From contig ML679970.1 in assembly GCA_007922225.1 (NCBI GenBank), positions 38,175,460 through 38,239,459 of the forward strand: a DNA stretch of 64,000 bases, written 5' to 3'. The notes beneath the pieces were generated by a model that saw only the letters and a list, made by a program, of their open reading frames with translations, searched no databases and was not told where the DNA came from. This DNA is from Emydura subglobosa (Eukaryota > Chordata > Testudines > Chelidae). The first letter of the stretch is position 1, and each line of letters starts with the position of its first letter. A program made the position numbers and the translations under genes. Shown piece after piece: positions 12,693 to 24,884 of the stretch.

Positions 12693-13384
12693 TTGGCCCT
12701 TGGGACTCCATCCTGCACTTCTTGCCTCGGCCAAGCCAGTAGGAGTTTGACCTGATTCTGCATTTCTTCCGTTAGCTTCTGTCCCAAAGCTGTGTTCAGT
12801 CTCCACAAGGGAAAACAGCAGCAGCCACAGCACCGGGCAGAAAATTCCCTGACAAATGGCAGTGAGTGGCTAGATATTACATTCAGCTCATCACAGCCAG
12901 GCCCAGCCTCAGATATGCTCCAGAACCCTTAGAGCTGATATTCCCAGGCCTGCTGAAGGAGGTGCCGTGAGCATTGTAAATTGGCTTGGGGGACAGCATG
13001 CCCAGCAAGTAGTGATTGAGCAAATCAGTTTCAACAGAGGATCAGAGAAAACTAACAAGAAAAACATTTATGAATCGCTTCCCCAGCAACAACTAATAGC
13101 CCCATATGCTGAGAACCACTGCGGTAGGAGATACTGCAGTCTCCAAAACTGAAGGAGTGCTGAGATACATAGGGCTCCCTCTGGAGAAGAGGCAAGTGGA
13201 AGGTTACCAACAGAACTCAGCTCCGTTAGATGCCAAAGTGGCATATATTTGTGGGAGGCACCCAGTTTAGCTGAGGAAGAATGTTCTCTCTCACCCCCCT
13301 CCTACCCTCCCACTTTTCAGCAGCCTGCTTCACGGTTAACAGCCAAATGAAAACCTCCTGCCCAGGAACAGTGGCATGCCTGAG
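12693..13384. other. No recognisable feature
   Basis: No gene or named repeat. Short frames at 12636-12833 (minus) and 12967-13152 (plus) are unsupported. Confidence 0.4.
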
Positions 13385-13565
13385 ACACGGTGAACTTCTC
13401 TTGGTGTTCTGCTGGCTGAATTTATGTTAAGCCGGTATTATCATCAGTTCCTTTATATCCATTGCCGAGATGGGCTGGCAGCATTAGTGGCTCTGCAGTG
13501 ATTCATGGGCTTAAATGCCCTAATCCCCTCAGAAGAGGAAATGAAAGTCAAGCAGAACAATACAC
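13385..13565. promoter_or_regulatory. Candidate conserved non-coding element
   Basis: A block without repeat character, balanced in composition, retaining CpG-containing words ('taagccggtattatcatc', 'cattgccgagatggg') and TAAT-type sites. It is followed by a short CA run at about 13561-13574. The call is an impression from texture only; alignment would decide. Confidence 0.25.
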
Positions 13566-14100
13566 ACACACACTTAACAACTGTGTGCTGTGCTGAGGAG
13601 CTCAGGAAAGTTTAGCTAAGTTTTTTTCATAGGGTTGGTTTGGTGCTAAATGATTGCAGCTGGCATTTGAAGGCAGGTGGGCAAATGGGAGATGGACTAC
13701 AGGAAATAATTACTCCAGCTTCCTAATGTTGATTTAGCTCTGCAACTAAACTCCTCCGTAGAGATGCTTCTTACTACAGACTTTTAAGCATAGGGCAAAA
13801 ACTGCCTAAGGAATAAGAACACATTATGCCTCAGGGCCTAAACCGGCCATTAGCTGATGGGGCAAAGAATAAGATTCCCCTGCAGGCAGATCATTCCATT
13901 AGGGGATTTCTTGAAATTCTCTGAAGCATTGGCTCCATCTGAGCGATAATACCAGAGAGAATGGGCCACTGGGTCTGAACCAGTACAGCAATTCCCAGTT
14001 GCCAGCTCACCAGTGGAGAAAGAGTCAATTCAAAACCAAGTTCATCCATTCCTATGTACATGCCTAGATCTCCGTAGGATCCAAGTGTAGAAAGCATGTG
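13566..14100. other. No recognisable feature
   Basis: No gene or repeat that I can name. Confidence 0.4.
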
Positions 14101-14165
14101 TCAGAGCTAGGGATCAAATCCCGCTCTCCCAAGTCATCACCCTACCTACTAGCCCGCCCTTCCGA
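14101..14165 (-). repeat. MIR-like SINE, tRNA-like head fragment
   Basis: 'tcagagctagggatcaaatc' and 'accctacctactagcccgcc' is the reverse of the head seen in the full copy at 8516-8720. Body and tail are missing. Confidence 0.5.
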
Positions 14166-15604
14166 CTCATCTTACAACTGCTTATTACAGGTGGTTTACA
14201 TAGGCTGGAGTCCAACACTTTCTCCCCCCCACGCCCTTTAGCTAAAACAAGCAATGACAGCATGTAAAATACCACGTTGGCTACTCCATCAAGGAAATAC
14301 AAACCACTGTGCAAGGACACTGAAGGCAAATTGAGAACCAGGCAGTGTCTGTGCCAGACTTGAGCACTTGGAGCAGTGTGACTATTAAATCTTCAGCTCT
14401 CAGACATCCCACATGCGGGGCTGACTAGACCAAGGGCTGCAAGTGTGGGTCTGGGGGAGCACAGCAGTGCCAAGAACAATCACAGAGTTACCAAGAAACT
14501 CAGCTACAACACTGATAAGTGTTTCAATTAAAAGGCTCAGGACGACCAAAATATCAGAGCCAAGTAATTCTCTAGTAATAAATGTGGGTTTCGGATATTA
14601 CTTTGGGTTTAAACTCTTAACATCATAAGGACATTTAAGACATACACAATAAAGCTGGAAGGGAGCCACAGATTCCCCATAGTGCTCAACACCAGACGTT
14701 TAAATCAAAGCTGCCATGAGAGACGAGGATTGCACTAAAACTGGGGGGAAAAGGCACTTGGTTAGAGAGGAGAGCACTCCGAGAACTTCTCCTCCACCCC
14801 CTCGTTAATTAGACATAGAACAATGGACTCCCAGGCTGTGCCGAGCAGGATGGACTATGGCTCAAGAAATGGATTGAGACTCTGTTCAACTAAAAATAAG
14901 GGATACGTGTCACTTTTATTTTTCAGGTGAAGCAGTGGGACTGCATGCTGTGGGACCCTTTTGTACGATATAGGGTCAGTCCTTTGGGTCAAGGGTTCCA
15001 GCCCATGTATTTGATCCTTTCCTAACCCATCACTCTGGTGGGGCACAAGCCCATAATTTAGGCTAATGTGGTTTTAGGCTTAGTTATAAATCCAAGAGTT
15101 GGACCAGGATCGCAAACCTGCCAAGTGAGTCTGGGCCAGTTTATAGTTTAAGCATGTGGGATATGGATGTTTTGACATGAACTCAAAGCAAAACAGTGTG
15201 CAAAGCTTTTGCAAGACACAAATGCTATATACCTCCTGTCTAATTAGTAACTAAATACATGGTAGATCGCTTGCAATGGCTGAATAGTTATGGTAGATAC
15301 AAGTCAAAGTACTACACTCATCATGCCACAAACTCTGCAAGAACTCCACATTTTACTGGGGCTTCACAGCTATGGAAAGGAATCCACACTGCAAGGAGAC
15401 AACCCATGAGTTATCTGAGAGACAGAGTTGCTTAATGTTAGACTTCAGAAAACCATGTAAACTCAGCTCAAGACTGGACCCAGGTAATTATATGGGGCCT
15501 GAACCAGAGCCAATTGAAGTCAATGGGAGCCTTGGGTATTTATAAACAAAAATTATATATTTATAATGCAATATGTTTATATAAAATATTAATTCCACAA
15601 AATA
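14166..15604. other. No gene; a class 1 palindrome half near 15505
   Basis: Unique-looking sequence. 'gccaattgaagtcaatggga' at about 15511-15530 is a half-site of the palindromic class 1 repeat. An A/T-rich patch follows at 15540-15600. Confidence 0.4.
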
Positions 15605-15900
15605 CCCAGATGCCTAGATTCCAGAAGGGACCGTGGTGATCCTCTAATCTGACCTCTTATACAGCACAGGCCAGAGAACTGCCCCAAAATAATTCCTGGA
15701 GCAGATTTTTAAAGAAAACATTAAATCATGATTTTAAAATGGTCAGTGATGGAGAATCTGCCACAACCATTGGTAAGTTGTTATAATGATTAATTACTCT
15801 CACCCTGAAAAATTCATGCCTTATTTCCAGTCTGTAACTGGCACCCAGAAAGGTTTCCCTTTGCCTCATATGGACTTTCCAAAGTGTTCTTTGACAGTTC
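15605..15900 (-). mobile_element. CR1-type LINE 3'-end fragment
   Basis: 'gatgcctagattccagaagg', 'gatcctctaatctgacctc' and 'gagaatctgccacaaccatt' form the 3' end of a CR1 subfamily distinct from that at 9799. The fragment at 23280 has the same layout ('tcatagatttcaaggtcaga'). No coding part is left. Confidence 0.65.
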
Positions 15901-16949
15901 AGCTCTCAGTATTTTCCTGTTTCCTTTTTTACCCTGGGAGCACCTAGAGTCTCACTGACTCCCCCACAAGTGAATCCATGAAGTGTGATGAGCTACACTG
16001 ATGTCTGAGTCAGATGAGCACATAGCTTAAGCCACCTCCGCATCTTAAAAATAGGATGAACAACTTGCTGGAGAGAACCAGCTTTTCTATAAGTGGAATG
16101 AATTATTTGCATATTGAGCAGCTACGGTTATTTCCATTGTACTTCTGTACTTTTGCATTTTCCTCTGACCTGGTCCCAGGTTAGGAGTCCTAACTGGAGA
16201 CAAGTCCCAAGCTGCAAAATCTGAGTCGACATTCAAACATCCTCCAACTTCAGAACTGTTCAGATCCAGGAGGTTGATTCAGGCCCATCCCTGACCCCAA
16301 CCAGGAACAAGTTTTAGACCAGACAGGACCCTGCTTAGTTTGTGAAGTCTGATGGCATTCACGAAGGTTATGTTTCCCAATAATGCATGTTCCATACTTC
16401 TGAATCTCCAGTTTTAGCCTCTCTCTAGCACAGTGCAAACATTTCACATGTTACTTCAAAAGATGGTCAGGGATTCTCCTAACTGTATTACCTGCAGTTA
16501 TTGCACAATCAGCCAGTGAGAATCACCATACTTTGCCACCAGTCTAGAAAGTCTAGAACCTCTTCCAAAGAAATCCTTGCGTGACTGAACAACAACTTCA
16601 TATCGTCCAGTCAATGCTATCCTGAGTTGCAGTTTAGTGCCTGGAAGTGCTACATTCAGCCAAATTCTACCCCACTCCACTAGCTAAACATTAAAGGGTT
16701 TGCTGCACAGGTGTAACATATTTGGGCTTCTGGCTTTTTTGCCTGTGCAATAATTGTAGCCTTATTTGATTAGGGAAGATGGTCAATATTAAAGCAGTGC
16801 AATAGCTGCTATCTTGATTCCAGGGACCTCTTGAAATAGGTGATAGACACTCATGCTTTTGAGCTAAAGAGCCAAGCCTCTCTAGGTGAGGTTGTAACAG
16901 TCTCATATCCTTTGTGGATCAGGACAGAAGTAGCCTTGTTACATTCACC
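15901..16949. other. No recognisable feature
   Basis: Short minus frames at 16250-16447, 16498-16680 and 16691-16906 have no family signature. Confidence 0.4.
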
Positions 16950-17235
16950 AACGGGTTACAGTAGCACCTCCCTAAAAGACAGTATTGATCAGTTGGCAAT
17001 GCACTCATCTTTGGGGTAATACACTCAAATCCTGCTCCAGAATTTAGTCTCACTCAAATGCCAACACAACAGCAAAGTATCATGGGAGAGGCCACTAGAT
17101 TGGTGGCAGCACCTTCATTTGGAGGAACTGTCATGACGACATCTCTTCTACCCGTTCCTGCTGACTGTTCATGTGGAAGTTAGAGATGCTATGGTACATA
17201 TCTGTGAAGTGTAGGGTATAAGCCTACTTTCCTGG
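16950..17235 (+). repeat. tRNA-derived SINE, tortoise-type
   Basis: A tRNA-like head is visible: A-box-like 'tgatcagttggcaatgc' at about 16986 and B-box-like 'actcaaatcctgctcc' at about 17024. A body follows with 'tttggaggaactgtcatgac' and 'agttagagatgctatgg', the layout of the Pol III SINE known from tortoises. It is strongly decayed, so the family assignment is moderate. Confidence 0.5.
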
Positions 17236-17410
17236 TCAGCATTATATTGACAAATTCTTTTCTAGATGTGCAACAGCCTTATCACCAAATCCTAATGCCC
17301 TAATATGCAGCTGATGTTTCATAGAATTGTAGAAATGTAGGGCTGGAAGAGAACTCAAGAAGTCATCAAATCCAACCCCCTGCGCTGTGGCAGGACCCAT
17401 ATACCTAGAC

Positions 17411-17761
17411 TAGTGGTGCCCAATCTTATTACACAGGAGGGCCACAACCTGGTGTGGACCAAACAGATTCTACATATTTTAATAGGATTTAAAGTCACCT
17501 GTATTGATTTATATTTTAAGTTCAGCTTGTTTCATATGTATTTAGATAGGTTGTTTCTGAGTGCAGTGTTGTCTATTTAAAAACAAAAAGTAATCAGTCC
17601 ATAAAACATGCATCAGAATTATAGAAAGCAGGGACAAAACCCAGTAAATTATAGAAAACAGGAAAAAAAATACCCCACATAACCCTCTCCCTAATCGGCC
17701 GTTAGTATATTGTATTGAAGCAGGCCACGGGCCTTATAAAATGCTCTGGTGGGCACCTCTG
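17411..17761. mobile_element. hAT-type miniature element inside CR1
   Basis: Left end TAGTGGTGCCCA and right end (reversed) CAGAGGTGCCCA form a terminal inverted repeat of the hAT CAGNGGTGCCCA type. Flanking octamers are acctagac (17403-17410) and atctagac (17762-17769), seven of eight matching, as expected of an 8-bp hAT target duplication. Inside, 'gagggccacaacctgg' and 'caggccacgggccttat' are partly inverted. There is no transposase coding region, so it is non-autonomous. Confidence 0.85.
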
Positions 17762-18247
17762 ATCTAGACCATCCTGACAGGTGTGTGTCCAATCTGTTTC
17801 TAAAAACCTACAATCACGGGGATTCCCCAACCTCCCTTGGAAGCCTAAACCAGAACTTAACTATCGTTATAGTTAGAACATTTTTCTTAATACCTAACCT
17901 AAGTTTTCCAGTTGCTGAAGATTAAGCTCATTAGTTCTTGTCCTATCTTCAGTGGAGATGGAGAATAATTGATCACCATCTTCTCTTTAGCAGCCCTTAA
18001 CACCTTTTTAGACTGTTATCAGGTCCCTTCTCAGTCTTCTTTTCTCAAAGTTAAAAACCTGGCATGTTTGTAACTTTCCTCATAGATCAGCTTTTCTAGA
18101 CCTTTAATTATTTTTGTTGCTCCTCTGGACTGTCCACATCTGTCTTAAAGTGTGGCACCTAGAACTGCACACAGCACTCCCGCTGAGACCCCACCAGTGC
18201 TGAGAAGAGCGGAACAATTGTCTCCTACGTCTAATACAAGATACACC

Positions 18248-18904
18248 TGTGACAAAGTTGCTCTACTTACCACTGGACAGTGCTGCCTGCTGGGGATTCT
18301 GAGAATTAGCTGGGTCAGGCCGACACCCCTTCTAGAGGTTACACCCTATCGGTTTCTGCAGCCCCTCTGTTCACGACTCAGACCTCCAGCCAGGTCACTA
18401 TTGTGGCTTCTTCTTCCAGGGGGAGTGCATCAAGCTTCCTGCTCTCCAGCAGTCTCAGGTAGTCATCTGCTTCACCACCTCATGATGCCTGGCAGGGGAA
18501 CCTGGGCTCCCTCTGCCCCGGGTTCTGGCTCAGGGACCCTCTACACAGCAGCCGAGGCCTGTTCCCTGAATCTTGCTGCCTTTCCCCGAGCTTCTTCCAT
18601 CCCTCCCAGCCTTCCCCACTACCCTGGGTTTGCCAGTCTCTTCACTCCCTCCCCCCAGGGAGTAACTTTAGGCAACACACCCCTGCAGGTCCTCCAACCA
18701 CACCTCCCTTCTCCCAGATAGTGACTACAGATTTATGCTTGCTACACCCCCTGCTTCCAATTTCTTGTCTTTTGTAGAAGCCCCACCTGTCCTTACAGGT
18801 GAGTATCTCTATAATTATCTGCCTCCAGCCTAAAGCTCCCCCTTTTGCAGCCTGATTAGCTGATTGGGCCCACCTCCCTGTCGTAATGGAGAGCACACCT
18901 CACA
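18248..18904. mobile_element. Solo LTR inside CR1
   Basis: Begins TGTGACAAAG and ends CACCTCACA, giving a TGTGA/TCACA terminal inverted repeat. It is flanked by the direct repeat ACACC at 18243-18247 and 18905-18909. The 5-bp duplication and the 657-bp length fit an endogenous-retrovirus-type LTR. No internal gag, pol or env sequence is present, so recombination between two LTRs probably removed it. The 189-codon frame at 18152-18721 and the minus frame at 18642-18896 lie mostly inside the LTR and are not genes. Confidence 0.85.
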
Positions 18905-18942
18905 ACACCCCAGAATGATATCAGTCTTTTTCCTTAGCTGCA

Positions 18943-19203
18943 TCATATTGTTGATGCATATTCCACTATAACCCTCAGATCCTTTTCAGCAATACTACAA
19001 CCTAGCCAGATATTCCCCATTTTGTAGTTGTGCATTTGATTTTTCCTTCCTAAGTGTAACACTTTGCACTTGTATTTATTGTATTTCATCTTGTTGATTT
19101 CAGACCAATTCTCCAATTTGTCAAGATCATTTTGAATTGCAACCCCTCCCATCTTGGTGTCAACTGCAGATTTTATAAGCATGCTCGTCCCTCTGTTATC
19201 CAA
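18943..19203 (-). pseudogene. CR1 ORF2 fragment, RT domain
   Basis: An 86-codon frame with IQNDLDKLENWSEINKMKYN, KCKVLHLGRKNQMH and EKDLRVIVE. In CR1 this lies just C-terminal to the catalytic YxDD block and just before the KLNM block seen at 10425 in the other copy. The neighbouring frame at 19301-19543 carries the earlier HDILIRKL block. The breaks between them show inactivation. Confidence 0.85.
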
Positions 19204-19410
19204 GTCATTAATGAAAATATTGACTAGTACTAGACACAGGACTGACCCCTTTGTGACCCACTAGATAGGTCCTTACAGTTTGACAGCAAACCATTGATAA
19301 CTACTCTGAATACAGTCTTTCAACCAGTTGTGTACCCACTTTATAGTATTTAATCTCGATCACATTTCCTAGTTTTCTTATGAGAATATCATGTGGGATT
19401 ATGTCAAAAA

Positions 19411-22274
19411 TGTTCCTGAACCTTTGGGAGGAGCAATGGAGGATTTGATGGAGAGGTTTATTTTCATCTTTACAAACATTTGTCAAAAAGTGTCCTAATA
19501 AGCGTGGGTGGGGTTTTTCAGAAGTGCTCAGTGTTGAGCTCACTCAGGATGAGGAGGAGGAGATGTTTAGAAGGCAAATATCCATCGAACACCTAACTCC
19601 CATTACACTTGGTAAAATGAGCAGAGAAGTAGGCCAACACGGAGCATTCTTGAAAATCTGATTCTAAAGATTGGCAGAGAGAGGGGAAGGCAAGAGTCCT
19701 TGCTCTCCTTAGCAACATATTTCAAGATAAACAAGAAATTCTATAACAGCACATTGACCCCAACACACTACTTACTAAGCCCTCGAGATACACACCTTGT
19801 TAGCATTCCACATACATCTTATCATCAGTCCCCCAGCCATTCCTCCCCTTCTCTCCTGTTTACTTACCAGCACTCTGCACACACACACGCTCTTTACATT
19901 CCTTCTGTTATAGTGTACACAACTTCTCCTGGGCTTGAGAGAAGCCAACCCACCTCTTGCACAAACATGCCTGGGTGAATGCAAGCAGGAGTAACAAAGC
20001 AAAGGAGGCCAGAGTGCCATGGCTAGGCGTGGTTGCATCATTTTCTTCTGAGGAGGTTCATCAGAAGTTTGCCGATTCCTCCTGGGGCTTCTCCTCACAT
20101 CTTACACTGACAGAGTTAGCTTTTCATTCATTAGATCCCTTCACACCTGAGCATGGGGGAGAAGAGGGTGGTGAAGAATAAACTTTTAGTTGCTTTCTTA
20201 CAGTCTAAGAGGATGGACCTTGTAAAAGTTTGCAATGGCAATAAAGACATGTTCACATGGTGCTTCCCCATTTTATGTCCAAGACTCACCTTTCAGGCAC
20301 ATTCCTTTGCAGCTCACCCAACCCTTCCTGAAAGCGTTCTGTAAATGGCCACCCATGCAACATTGATACATTCCCAAGGAGGAATTCACTGGCCTTATGC
20401 AGTAAAACTGTATAGGGGAGAAAGTGCAGGAGCTGAGAAGGACTTCTGAGAGACAGAATTTTTCATTTCCTGGGTCCTAGTATTTAATATCATGAGTGAT
20501 ATCTTTCCCTTGCCTTAAGGGAACATGTGATTCAAATGAACAAACCCAGATATGTCACTGTCAGCAAGCAGGCCAGCAAAGAATATTTGGCCCTGGCTCA
20601 AATGTTAGCCTATAAAATGATGCTTTATTTCCAAAACATAAGATAGCCAAAGGCTGCTCATATGTAGGACGCTAAAGTTCAGAAAGAATCAACTTTGTAA
20701 GGACTCTGGGTCAGTACCTACGTCAGCATAGTTACTGCCACATATCACCTCCTAATCAAAGATACCCTCCCTCAAAGCACACCATTACTAGATCTCTTTA
20801 GAGTTTGCTGGGACTCTGTATGAGGGAGTGAGCACATCTCTATGGCAACAACATGCTGTGTTCTGGTAACAAGGGAGCACCCAGCTCTTCAACACTGACA
20901 GGAGGATGAGGAGGCAAGGTTCACCCTTTCCCACACACTGCAAGGAAATTCTCCCAAGTCCTACAGACTGGTGTCAAAAAATGAACATCTCACCCCATGT
21001 TTTTAAACTATTCTTAGGCTGTGTTTCAAGCACTTCCATCTTGCCTGACATTTCCTCACTTGATAAAGTGATGTTCTGAATAAACTGGAGGGAGAATTTC
21101 CAACTTAAAAACATTCCAACAGAGAATTTTTAAAGTCTTGAAAACTTGGTCCTCTTCTATACTCTAAAAATAACCTGTGGACCCCCGCTAAGATTTAACA
21201 GTTGCCATGATTCTGAACAGTATGTCAGCTTGGACCTTCCCCACAGCAGGAACAGGGCTCCCACCATAATGCTGGAAAAGGTCAGAGCCCCTCCCAGCTA
21301 AACCAAAGGAGTATCTCAATTAGCCAGATAGGATTTATTAACATAGAAAGACAAGGTATAAAGGACCAATATCTATCTAGGCCCCTCCATTGCAATCATA
21401 TGGCCCATGGCCAAACTGATTCCCAGATCAGAGAATCCCTGCTCAGTACTCCAGAGGAAGCAACAGACATGAAATTCCTTTCCAAATCTGGGGTCAGAAA
21501 TCAGTTTAAACCCCTATATCTGAATGAGAATCATTGTAGTAGTTGATCTACTCCCACTTATGCACAGAATTGTATTGATTCATGAAGGAATCCTATTGGT
21601 CAATATTAGGTGGATTGACCAGCTGAGAAATTGATGATGCATTTTCATACCTGTACAAATGCAAGATCAATATTGATTTACAGTTTGCAAACATAAGCTA
21701 GTCTTGTGAATTTAGGCAAAAGGATATTGGGACAGAGTTAAGGTCATCTGAGATCCTTGACTTTGCATTTCCATACTTTTCAACTCTATTTTTCCCATTA
21801 AAGCACATTTCTTGGCTGTCTGATGCATTTTAAACTTCTATATTCTGAAGAAATGTCTTTCCCTTAAGTTTTTGCAGCTTTAAGTACAGTGTAACAGAAT
21901 TACATCAATGGACAAAACGTTTCTACCATCTGCCTCAAACAGCTAGTGTAGACAAGTACAGTCATGGTTTAACGGACTCCTCTCTTTTTTATCCATTTTC
22001 TTCAAACATTCATACAAGTGATTTCACATTCAAAAAGTGTCTCCAGAGAGCAGGGGACTCCTGGATACTATTGCAAACCTGTACTCATGAAAATGTTTGT
22101 ACTGGAGTGTTCACGTGACCATCTCTCTGATTTCACTCTGTCTGCCTATGAAAGTTTCCGTGATCCAACAAAAATGCAGATACACAGGAGACCAGCCAAA
22201 TCCAAGGGCAACAAATAATGAAGAGCATTCAAAGTGAAGAGTTCATAAACAACCTCTAGGCTGCAAGGAGCAGA
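19411..22274. other. Mostly unassigned; no gene
   Basis: No coding region, RNA gene or named repeat is clear. A CA run lies near 19876. Opposed frames at 19700-19978 and 19775-20098 overlap and are unsupported. 'ctagtgtagacaagtac' near 21941 resembles one Harbinger end but has no partner. Confidence 0.4.
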
Positions 22275-22380
22275 ACTGAACCCTGGAGTCTATTACCAAA
22301 CTCTGCAAGTGACTTTCTGTGCCTCAGTCTTCCCAGGAGAAGAAGGGGAAGGAATACTTCCCTACCTCACAGAGAGCAGG
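22275..22380 (+). repeat. MIR-like SINE, middle portion
   Basis: 'gcaagtgactttctgtgcct' with 'cagtcttcccaggag' and 'ttccctacctcacagag' matches the forward core order of the SINE copies at 35005 and 58320. Confidence 0.45.
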
Positions 22381-23122
22381 AAGGAAACTGGTGGGGGCAG
22401 AGATGGGTACAAAGATGTTAAGTTTGTAACACCCATGCAAGAAGCTGGGGGAGAGGGAGAAGCAGGGAACAGAGCTTGGAGTGTCCTTCACTCCGCCTGT
22501 TTTGCACAGAAGCGCCAACAAGATGGCACATTAGTTCACAATTCAATGACTAGTGAAGACAATGGGAGACTTTACATGGGCTTTGGATCAGACCCTTATG
22601 GAATTAGCAGCCAAAAGAACAAGTCTGTGACCCATCAATGTAGCAGTACATTGTCTAGTATTCTGCTTGGTCTTTTTGAAAAAGTCCCAGTGGCAGAGCT
22701 TTCACTGCCTAGTGCATAGCTTAATAGCACCGAGTACCAGCAAGTTGTTCCAGAGAGTGTTATTCACACGACATTGTGGCAGCCAAACCTAATGGGGTAG
22801 GTATCTCTTTGCTTTCATACAGTGTGCCTCAAAGTTCATGCTACTGTAACATAGTGTACTTTCAAACAACTAAAAGCCAGCCTGTTGTAATGCTGTGTTT
22901 CCTGGTGGATCGATGCGTTCACATCCATCAAAAAAACAGGCACAAAACTCATTTCCTTATTCTCAAGTTACAGTCAGACACAGTAGAGACACTCAACATG
23001 AACCAGGAAGGTAAATTCACATATTCCTGAACAGCACAATAAAAGATTTGTTGCATCATTCAAGTATGTTTTTGCACTGTAAGAAAATTGTTTCCTTGCT
23101 GTCTGGTCCCAGCTAGCTCAGT
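22381..23122. other. No gene; class 1 palindrome near 22555
   Basis: 'gtgaagacaatgggagactt' with 'catgggctttggatcagac' (22553-22602) is a class 1 palindromic repeat. It lies within the 136-codon frame at 22309-22719, which is therefore not a gene. Confidence 0.45.
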
Positions 23123-23184
23123 GACCTATACTGTGTACAATACAATATACAGTATACAATATACAATATACAGTATACAATATA
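23123..23184. repeat. Microsatellite-like ATACAATATACAGT repeat
   Basis: A run built from 'tatacaatatacaatatacag' units, about 60 bp, strongly A/T-rich and partly palindromic. It is a simple-sequence repeat. Confidence 0.85.
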
Positions 23185-23279
23185 GATCCTCCTTCCCTGC
23201 TGTCGATGGATGCAGTGTGTGCACGTATATGTTTCTGGGAAGTTTGCAAAAAGAATCTGGCTTTTTATTTCATGAAGAG

Positions 23280-23645
23280 TTCATAGATTTCAAGGTCAGA
23301 AGGGGCCATTAGGAGCAAGTAGGCTGCCCTCTGGCATAACGCAGGCCACTGAATTTCACCAAGTGACTCCTGCATCTAGCCCAACAACCTGTAGTCAAAC
23401 TAGAGCATATCTTGCAGTCTTGATTTAGAGACTCCATGAGTGAATCTTTACCCTGGCCCTGGGGAAGTTATTCAAATAGTTAATTACTATCAGTGTTAAA
23501 AATGTGCATCTCATTTCCAGTTTGAGATTTGCCTGCCTCCATCTTCCAGTCACTGACTCTTACTATGCATCTATCAGTTAGATGAACGAGTGCTTTGCTC
23601 TCAGATATCTTCTCTCTGTGTCTGTATTTATAAACCAGGATTTCA
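23280..23645 (-). mobile_element. CR1-type LINE 3'-end fragment
   Basis: 'tcatagatttcaaggtcaga', 'cgcaggccactgaatttcac' and 'gttattcaaatagttaatta' give the same block order as the fragment at 15605. About 365 bp of the 3' end; no coding sequence. Confidence 0.65.
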
Positions 23646-23984
23646 TTTACCTCTTTCCATAATCTCTTTCCCTAAACAGGGAAGAAAGAGAAAGAGCAGA
23701 ATTTGCCAAGAGGATTTTAAAGATCCCAACTACTACAAAAATCTTCATCATTGACTATTCCAGTTAAATTTAGTAACACTTGAATAACATGGTATGGCAG
23801 ACATTGGGGTGGACCAGGCAGGTTTTGGCTGCTGTCTGCCACCATGCATCCTCCCAGGGGAGCTAGGTGATTTTTTTTGTATAGGGACATCAATATTTTG
23901 AGGAAGATATTACTTGGTATCATTCTAACTTATGCAAAATGTACACACACCCCCACACACCTGGGTGAACTTAGTCTCAAAGTT

Positions 23985-24400
23985 TTTCTCCCCCGTGAAA
24001 AATGAAGATTCAGCAACACCAAAACCTTTTTGTGAATTTTCATTTTCACCTGATTGTCCATGTAGAAATAGCAGCCCCGCCCCTTAAGAATGTCTGAAAA
24101 AAAGTTTTTAAAAAGGTTCGTTTTGGTGCTTTTAAAATAAAAGTATTTTGATTTTTTTGTTTGAAACAACTTTTTGTTTAGAAAGGTCCTTCAAATTGAT
24201 TTTTTTCTCTGAGTCAAAAATGGAACATTCTGTTTTGGGTGGAACACAATGTTTCGTTCCACCTGAAAGAACATTTTTTTCAACTTTTCAATTCACCAAA
24301 AATTTTGGATAGTTTTCATTTCTGTTCGACAGGAAACAATTTTGTTTCCAATTTTTGGATTTTCCAGTGAACTGAAAAATCCATTATTCACACAGCTTTC
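23985..24400. repeat. A/T-rich hAT-like element, ends unclear
   Basis: Dense T and A runs with 'ttttggattttccagtgaac', 'gttttcatttctgttcgac' and 'tcaattcaccaaaaatttt'. The texture matches the elements at 30705 and 55345. No terminal repeat or target duplication can be placed. Confidence 0.35.
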
Positions 24401-24600
24401 CCCACATATGTAGCACTACCACGGAAATACTTAATTGTTCAACATTTACCATAAGCAGGGAGGCCAATTATCAGCCAACATCATGTTTCCTGCATGCTTC
24501 AATAGCTTAGATGAGCCAGTAGGCTTTGCTTAGAGCTATTTGGCAGGTCTTGCACTGAACCAAGAAATCTTACTTTTTTTTGGTTTGGTTGGGTTTTTTT

Positions 24601-24770
24601 AATTCTCCACAATCATCATTTTCTTTCTAGGCTGCGTGATTTTTTCCATTTCTTTGGCTCGCTTTAATAGGGTCATTAAATCCACCTCCAGGGAGGGCAA
24701 TTCATTAGATCACACTGTTTTCCTGCCATCCTGTCACTTCCCTATTATACTAATATTTTGTTGTGGTTCC
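24601..24770. promoter_or_regulatory. Candidate conserved non-coding element
   Basis: A non-repetitive block with 'ggctcgctttaatagggtca', 'ttaaatccacctccag' and 'attcattagatcacac'. It has the texture of conserved regulatory DNA but nothing decisive. Confidence 0.2.
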
Positions 24771-24884
24771 TCTTGTTGCAGATGTTTCTTCTTCTAGCAT
24801 TCTTGGGTGCCTGCAGTCAGAGATAACTCTCTGACCAAAGCTTTTGTGAACTATATAGACAAGACTGGCAATGGGTAGGAGTTT

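Larger units (their letters stand above)
17319..19410 (-). mobile_element. CR1-type LINE with two nested insertions
   Basis: The 3' end 'tcatagaattgtagaaatg' lies at the low coordinate. Coding remnants at 18943-19203 contain IQNDLDKLENW, MKYNKYKCKVLHLGRKNQMH and AEKDLRVIVE, and 19301-19543 contains PHDILIRKL. All are CR1 RT blocks in the expected order on the minus strand. A 351-bp hAT-type element (17411-17761) and a 657-bp solo LTR (18248-18904) interrupt it. Removing both restores CR1 homology with the copy at 9799, which fixes the order of events. The upstream limit near 19410 is approximate. Confidence 0.88.

Noticed and set aside
18152..18721. 189-codon plus-strand frame, one of the longest in the window
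   Set aside because: It starts in CR1 and continues through the solo LTR; its length reflects C/T-rich LTR sequence.
23123..23184. Hairpin RNA gene
   Set aside because: The pairing comes from a simple A/T-rich tandem repeat.
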